Shown here: positions 60,408 through 64,000 of the stretch, piece after piece
Position numbering within the stretch: position 1 is the stretch's first letter
How the letters are laid out: every line of letters starts with the position of its first letter
Source: CALDCK01 sp050618055
Lineage (GTDB): Bacteria > Myxococcota_A > UBA9160 > SMWR01
Length of the DNA: 64,000 nucleotides
Reading direction: 5' to 3'
Assembly (NCBI GenBank): GCA_050618055.1
Contig: JBNLVK010000291.1
Location: forward strand, 12,851-76,850
Made by a program: the position numbers and the translations under genes
Notes under the pieces: generated by a model
What the model was told of the DNA's origin: nothing
Seen by the model: the letters and a program-made list of their open reading frames with translations, nothing else
The model's database searches: none

Positions 60408-62159
60408 TCAGTCCTTCCGGAACAGGTCGCGCAGCGGCCGCCGCCGCTCCTGGTCGCGGACGTTGCGCAGGGCCCGGTCGTGCAGCGTCTCGAGCTTCGC
60501 GAGCTGACGCTCCCAGGGCTCGGCCATGCGCGACGCCACGCGCTCGGTCTGCTCGACGAGTCGCGTGAGCTGCTCGGCCGCCTCGCCCGCCACGCCGGCG
60601 CGCGCGGCCTCGGCCTCGCGCCGCAGGTCGGCCAGGGCGGCCACCAGGTCGTCGACGGCGCGCAGGCGCGCGTCGGCGGCGTCGTTCATGCGGGCGATCT
60701 GCTGGTCGATGCGTCCGAGCGTCTCGGCCAGGCCGTCGGACGCGCCCTTCAGGCTGCGCGTCTGGGCCTCGGTGCCCTCCTGCACCCGGCGCTGGAGCGA
60801 GTCGGCGCTGCGCGCCACCTCCTCCATGCGATCGACCAGCCGCGCGATCTCGCGCGCGCCCTCGTCGCGCATCTCGGCCACCTCGCCGCGCACGCGTCCC
60901 AGCGTGTGGGCGAGCTGCTCGCCGGCCAGCGCCAGCTGGCTGCGCTGGGCGCTCTGCTGCTCGGCGGCGGCCGACTGCTCCTCGACCAGCCGCCGGTGCA
61001 GGCGCTCGACGCCGGCGAGCTGCTCGTCGATGCGGTGGGCGCCCTCCTCCTGGAGCGTGCGCGCCTCGGCGGACATGGCGGTCAGGTGGTTGCGGAAGTC
61101 GCGCAGCAGCCCGCGCTGGGTCTCGAGCAGCTCCTCGCTGGCCTCGCGCTGGGCGGTGTGCGCCCAGTCGGACAGTCGCTCCTGCTGGCGGTCCTGCCGC
61201 AGGCGCAGCTGCTCGTCGATCTTCTCCCAGCCCGACACCACCTGGGCCGTCAGCGTCTCGCCGATCTGCGACAGCCGGTCCAGCCACTGGCGCATCGCCT
61301 CGTGGTGAGGCGCCAGCTCGGCGGCCACGGCCTCGCGGATCCAGCGCTCCTCCGGCGGGCCGTCGGCGTGGGCGTCCTCCAGGCGGCGCACCAGGTGCTC
61401 GTCGCAGTAGTCCTCGACGTCGGCCAGGAAGCCCTCTTCCCACTTCTGGAGCGAGCTGGCCGGGAACATGATCAGGATGCTCATGACCAGCGCCAGCAGC
61501 GTGGTGTCGAAGGCCACCGACAGGCCGCCGGTCACCGAGCCGATCGAGTTCTTCATCACCTCCAGGTCGACGGCGCTGCCCACCGAGTCGGAGAAGCCGC
61601 CCACGGCGGCGCCGATGCCCAGCACCGTGCCGATGAAGCCCAGGATCGGCACCGCCCAGATGAAGACGCGGACCATCGTGTAGCTCGAGTCGACGCTGTC
61701 GGCGTCGGTCTGGGCCTGGCTCTCCAGCGACGACACCACCTCGCGGGCGTCGCGCCGGGCCTGGAAGTGCTGGAGCGCGCGCTCGATGCGCTGCACCAGC
61801 AGGCCGCGGCTCGCCCGCTCCGGCAGCTCGTGGAGGTGGGCGACGAAGCGGGCGGCGTTGTCGGGAGTCACGCGCTCGCCGATGTGGGCGGGCAGCAGGT
61901 CGAAGGCCAGCGCCTCGCGCTGGCGCGAGAAGCGCCGGAACTTCTCGACCAGCAGCACGCCGGCCCAGAAGGAGAGGTAGGCGATGCCGTAGGGCACCCA
62001 GCCGCGCTCGGCGAACAGCTCGCCGATGGGCGATCCGAGCAGCGGCAGCACCGCCAGGTAGAAGACGACGGTCACGACGGCGGCCACGGCCCCGGTCACG
62101 CCCAGGCCGGGGTCGGTGGGGCCGCGGGCTCGTCTGCTCTCGGGACGGTCGCGGGTCAA
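60408..62159 (-). CDS. MotA/TolQ/ExbB-like proton channel with long coiled-coil tail
   Basis: A 583-residue membrane protein. Helices at about 20-42 and 57-73, a cytoplasmic insert, then helices at 163-187 (IWAVPILGFIGTVLGIGAAV) and 212-232 (FDTTLLALVMSILIMF) give the MotA/TolQ fold with polar threonines. Residues 300-560 are a long heptad-rich coiled coil (EEGAHRIDEQLAGVERLHRR and more). That tail recalls ZorA of Zorya defence, but no ZorB, ZorC, ZorD or ZorE is seen. The start is TTG with AGAGG about 7 nt upstream; first gene of the six-gene operon. Confidence 0.83.
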   Translation of the reverse strand: MTRDRPESRRARGPTDPGLGVTGAVAAVVTVVFYLAVLPLLGSPIGELFAERGWVPYGIAYLSFWAGVLLVEKFRRFSRQREALAFDLLPAHIGERVTPDNAARFVAHLHELPERASRGLLVQRIERALQHFQARRDAREVVSSLESQAQTDADSVDSSYTMVRVFIWAVPILGFIGTVLGIGAAVGGFSDSVGSAVDLEVMKNSIGSVTGGLSVAFDTTLLALVMSILIMFPASSLQKWEEGFLADVEDYCDEHLVRRLEDAHADGPPEERWIREAVAAELAPHHEAMRQWLDRLSQIGETLTAQVVSGWEKIDEQLRLRQDRQQERLSDWAHTAQREASEELLETQRGLLRDFRNHLTAMSAEARTLQEEGAHRIDEQLAGVERLHRRLVEEQSAAAEQQSAQRSQLALAGEQLAHTLGRVRGEVAEMRDEGAREIARLVDRMEEVARSADSLQRRVQEGTEAQTRSLKGASDGLAETLGRIDQQIARMNDAADARLRAVDDLVAALADLRREAEAARAGVAGEAAEQLTRLVEQTERVASRMAEPWERQLAKLETLHDRALRNVRDQERRRPLRDLFRKD

Positions 62160-62172
62160 CGGAGGCCTCTCG

Positions 62173-62194
62173 AATCGGCGAAGCGCCGATTATC
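62173..62194 (-). promoter_or_regulatory. Promoter and leader palindrome of the channel operon
   Basis: Minus strand: GATAAT (62194-62189) as -10, no clear -35. AATCGGCG-AAG-CGCCGATT (62173-62191) is a perfect 8-bp inverted repeat beginning inside the -10 and covering the expected transcript start, a likely operator or leader hairpin. Confidence 0.5.
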
Positions 62195-62223
62195 CCACAG
62201 CGGGGCCCCGGTCGCTTCGCGGG

Positions 62224-62229
62224 TATACT
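62224..62229 (+). promoter_or_regulatory. -10 hexamer of the LLM oxidoreductase gene
   Basis: TATACT, 37 nt before the ATG at 62267; a GAGGAGA ribosome site follows. It faces the channel operon promoter 30 bp away. Confidence 0.45.
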
Positions 62230-62266
62230 CCCTCGACGCCGCGCCCGGCCCCCGAGGAGACCCCCC

Positions 62267-63184
62267 ATGTCCAAGCTTCGAATCGGTCTGATGCAGGGAA
62301 CCAGCGGACCCACCGCCAGCCTCGACGAGATCGTGGCGACCGCGAAGCAGGCCGAGTCCCTGGGCTTCTCGACCCTCTGGTTCCCCAACATCTTCTCCTG
62401 GGACGCCATCGCGCTGGCGGCGATCGTCGGCCGCGAGACCGAGCGGATCGAGCTGGGCACCGCCGTCGTGCCCACCTATCCCCGGCACCCCATGGCCATC
62501 GCCCAGACCGCCCTCACCGCCAGCGCCGCGTCCGGCGGGCGCTTCACGCTGGGCATCGGGCTCTCGCACAAGATCGTCATCGAGGACATGTTCGGCCTCT
62601 CCTACGCGAAGCCGGCCCGTCACATGCGCGAGTACCTGGAGGTGCTGACGCCGCTGCTGCGGGGCGAGCCCGCCAAGTTCGAGGGCGAGCTGTACCGGGT
62701 GCAGGGAGGCATCCAGGTGCCGGGGGCCTCCCAGGTCCCGCTGGTGGTGGCGGCGCTGGGTCCGGTCATGCTCGACCACACCGCGAACTACGCCGACGGC
62801 ACGATCACCTGGATGACCGGTCCGAAGACGCTGGCCGAGCACATCGTGCCGACGCTCACCGCCGCCGCCGGGAAGCGCGGCAAGGGCGCGCCGCGGGTGG
62901 TGGCCGGCCTGCCCATCGCGCTGACGAACGACGTGGACGCGGCCCGCGAGAACATGGGCAAGGCCTTCGCCATGTACGGGACGCTGCCCTCCTACCGCGC
63001 CATGCTAGACCGCGAGGGCGTGGAGGGTCCGGCCGGCGTGGCCATGGTGGGCGACGAGAAGTCGCTGCGCGCCCAGATCGACCGGCTGGCCGACGCCGGC
63101 GTCACCGACTTCGACGCGGCCATCACGCCCGTCGACGAAGGGGCCGCCGAGCGCACCCTCGAGTTCCTGGCCAGCCTGAACTGA
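62267..63184 (+). CDS. LLM-class, probably F420-dependent oxidoreductase
   Basis: A 305-residue luciferase-like monooxygenase-fold protein: LRIGLMQGTSGPTASLDEIV, TLWFPNIFSWDAIALAAIVG, IELGTAVVPTYPRHPMA, GRFTLGIGLSHKIVIEDMFG and VAALGPVMLDHTANYADG are close to F420-dependent LLM proteins of the TIGR03564 type. Cofactor F420 (rather than FMN) is inferred from these runs. The RuBisCO-like gene starts 8 nt after its stop, so they share a transcript. Confidence 0.87.
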   Translation: MSKLRIGLMQGTSGPTASLDEIVATAKQAESLGFSTLWFPNIFSWDAIALAAIVGRETERIELGTAVVPTYPRHPMAIAQTALTASAASGGRFTLGIGLSHKIVIEDMFGLSYAKPARHMREYLEVLTPLLRGEPAKFEGELYRVQGGIQVPGASQVPLVVAALGPVMLDHTANYADGTITWMTGPKTLAEHIVPTLTAAAGKRGKGAPRVVAGLPIALTNDVDAARENMGKAFAMYGTLPSYRAMLDREGVEGPAGVAMVGDEKSLRAQIDRLADAGVTDFDAAITPVDEGAAERTLEFLASLN

Positions 63185-63192
63185 CCGGCGTC

Positions 63193-64000
63193 GTGGAGCT
63201 TCTGCGGGTCACCTACCGTCTCGACGGCGTCGCCGCGTCCGATGCCGAGGCGCGCGCCGAGGCGATCGCGCGCGAGCAGACCGTCGAGGTCCCGCGCGCG
63301 GTGGTCGATCGCGAGCCGGGCATCGCCGAGAACGTGGTGGGCCGGGTCGAGTCGGTCTCGGGCGAGGAGGGCGGAAGCCGGGTGCGCATCGGCTACCCGG
63401 TGGCCACCACCGCCCACGATCCGGCGCAGCTCTTGAACGTGGTCTTCGGCATGACCTCGCTCCAGGCCGACGTCCGCTGCGTCGACATCGAGCTGCCGCC
63501 CTCGCTGCGCGTCGCCCTGCGCGGTCCGCGCTTCGGCATCGCCGGCCTGCGCGAGGCGATGGGCGCCGCCGACCGGCCGCTCACCGCCACCGCCGTCAAG
63601 CCCATGGGCCACGATCCGAAGGCGCTGGCCGACCTGATGACGACGTTCGCCCAGGCCGGCGTCGACCTGGTGAAGGACGACCAGGGCCTGGCCGACCACG
63701 CCTTCTGTCCCTTCGAGGACCGGGTGCGCGCGTGCCTCGAGGCGGTGCGGCGCGTGGCCGACACGACCGGCCACGAGACGCTCTACGCCCCCAACCTGAT
63801 CGGCACGCCGGCCAAGGTGCTCGACCAGCTCCACGTGGCCGAGGACCTGGGCGCGCGCGCCGTGATGGTGTCGCCCATGCTGATCGGGCTGCCCTTCTTC
63901 TGGGAGCTGTGCCACCAGCGCGCGTCGGTGCCGGTGCTGGCGCACCCGTCCTTCGGCGGGGCGCAGCGCTTCACCACCGACCTGCTGTTCGGCGGCCTGC
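63193..64000 (+). CDS. RuBisCO-like protein (form IV), truncated by window end
   Basis: The first 269 codons of a RuBisCO-large-chain-fold protein. LLNVVFGMTSLQADVR lies in the N-domain; the barrel contains TATAVKPMGHDPKALADL (Lys175 equivalent), AQAGVDLVKDDQGLADHAF (Lys201 and Asp203 equivalents kept, Glu204 replaced by Gln) and VPVLAHPSFGGAQ. Loss of the Glu metal ligand makes carboxylase activity unlikely; RLPs act as enolases or isomerases in methionine salvage or in sugar-acid pathways. The start is GTG 63193. The C-terminus, including the loop-6 lysine region, is outside the window. Confidence 0.85.
   Translation, partial: MELLRVTYRLDGVAASDAEARAEAIAREQTVEVPRAVVDREPGIAENVVGRVESVSGEEGGSRVRIGYPVATTAHDPAQLLNVVFGMTSLQADVRCVDIELPPSLRVALRGPRFGIAGLREAMGAADRPLTATAVKPMGHDPKALADLMTTFAQAGVDLVKDDQGLADHAFCPFEDRVRACLEAVRRVADTTGHETLYAPNLIGTPAKVLDQLHVAEDLGARAVMVSPMLIGLPFFWELCHQRASVPVLAHPSFGGAQRFTTDLLFGGL

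Noticed and set aside
60408..62159. Zorya anti-phage system (ZorA-like tail)
   Set aside because: The partner proteins lack an OmpA-like peptidoglycan-binding domain, and no ZorC, ZorD or ZorE helicase/nuclease gene is adjacent; neighbours are metabolic. Kept as a channel operon of unknown role.

Overview
The window is a dense, very GC-rich (roughly 70% by eye) bacterial chromosome segment with almost no non-coding DNA. No gap exceeds 300 bases, and I saw no tRNA, rRNA, CRISPR array, insertion sequence or phage gene. Diderm traits (lipoprotein signals, two PEP-CTERM-tailed proteins, an ExbB/ExbD-like proton channel set) occur beside genes often met in actinobacterial-style lipid metabolism: F420-type luciferase-like oxidoreductase, paired acyl-CoA dehydrogenases, cytochromes P450, and a KstD-like flavoprotein. 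This points to an uncultured-type Myxococcota, deltaproteobacterial or Binatota-like lineage. That is an inference; no marker gene settles it.

Layout. 1-3.3 kb: the end of moaA, then small sugar or envelope modification genes (2OG oxygenase, Gfo/Idh/MocA oxidoreductase, family 2 glycosyltransferase, RmlC-like epimerase). 3.4-18.1 kb: two divergent operons for acyl-CoA breakdown. The left one holds two enoyl-CoA hydratase-family genes, a DinB-like protein, two acyl-CoA dehydrogenases and a nitronate monooxygenase. The right one holds a biotin-dependent acyl-CoA carboxylase (two subunits), an AtuA-family protein, a TetR regulator, a patatin phospholipase and BioA. Together they resemble the terpenoid/leucine (atu/liu) route. 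18.1-22.4 kb: a 65-aa orphan with a sigma-28-like promoter, and an SDR/flavin monooxygenase/TetR/FAH operon. 22.5-29.2 kb: a PEP-CTERM protein and a polyphosphate block (SixA-Ppx fusion, PPK1, CYTH-CHAD gene split by an amber codon, SixA).

29.2-42.1 kb: arsR-arsI with a divergent beta-barrel gene, a sulfotransferase, a DUF1214-like protein, an NDH-SelD fusion, myo-inositol-phosphate synthase, an SDR epimerase, an MBL-fold hydrolase, DoxX, GlnRS, a SnoaL-like protein and a phytanoyl-CoA dioxygenase. 42.1-51 kb: a lipoprotein, TauD and TetR facing a KstD-like flavoprotein, P450 and rhodanese lipoprotein; then Nudix, EthD and a lipoprotein that also has a PEP-CTERM tail. 51-54.7 kb: two divergent citrate-synthase-family genes around one palindrome, VOC, GST. 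54.7-62.2 kb: a six-gene overlapping operon built on a MotA/TolQ/ExbB-like channel with a long coiled-coil tail, two ExbD-like partners (only one keeps the membrane aspartate), a SnoaL protein, a DUF3604 lipoprotein and a P450. This is the best candidate for an undescribed system. 62.3-64 kb: an LLM oxidoreductase and the start of a RuBisCO-like protein.

Two architectural habits recur. Many start codons sit 6-10 nt after a TANNNT hexamer, which suggests leaderless transcripts. Five of nine convergent gene pairs end on one shared CTAG, so the stop codons of both strands overlap.
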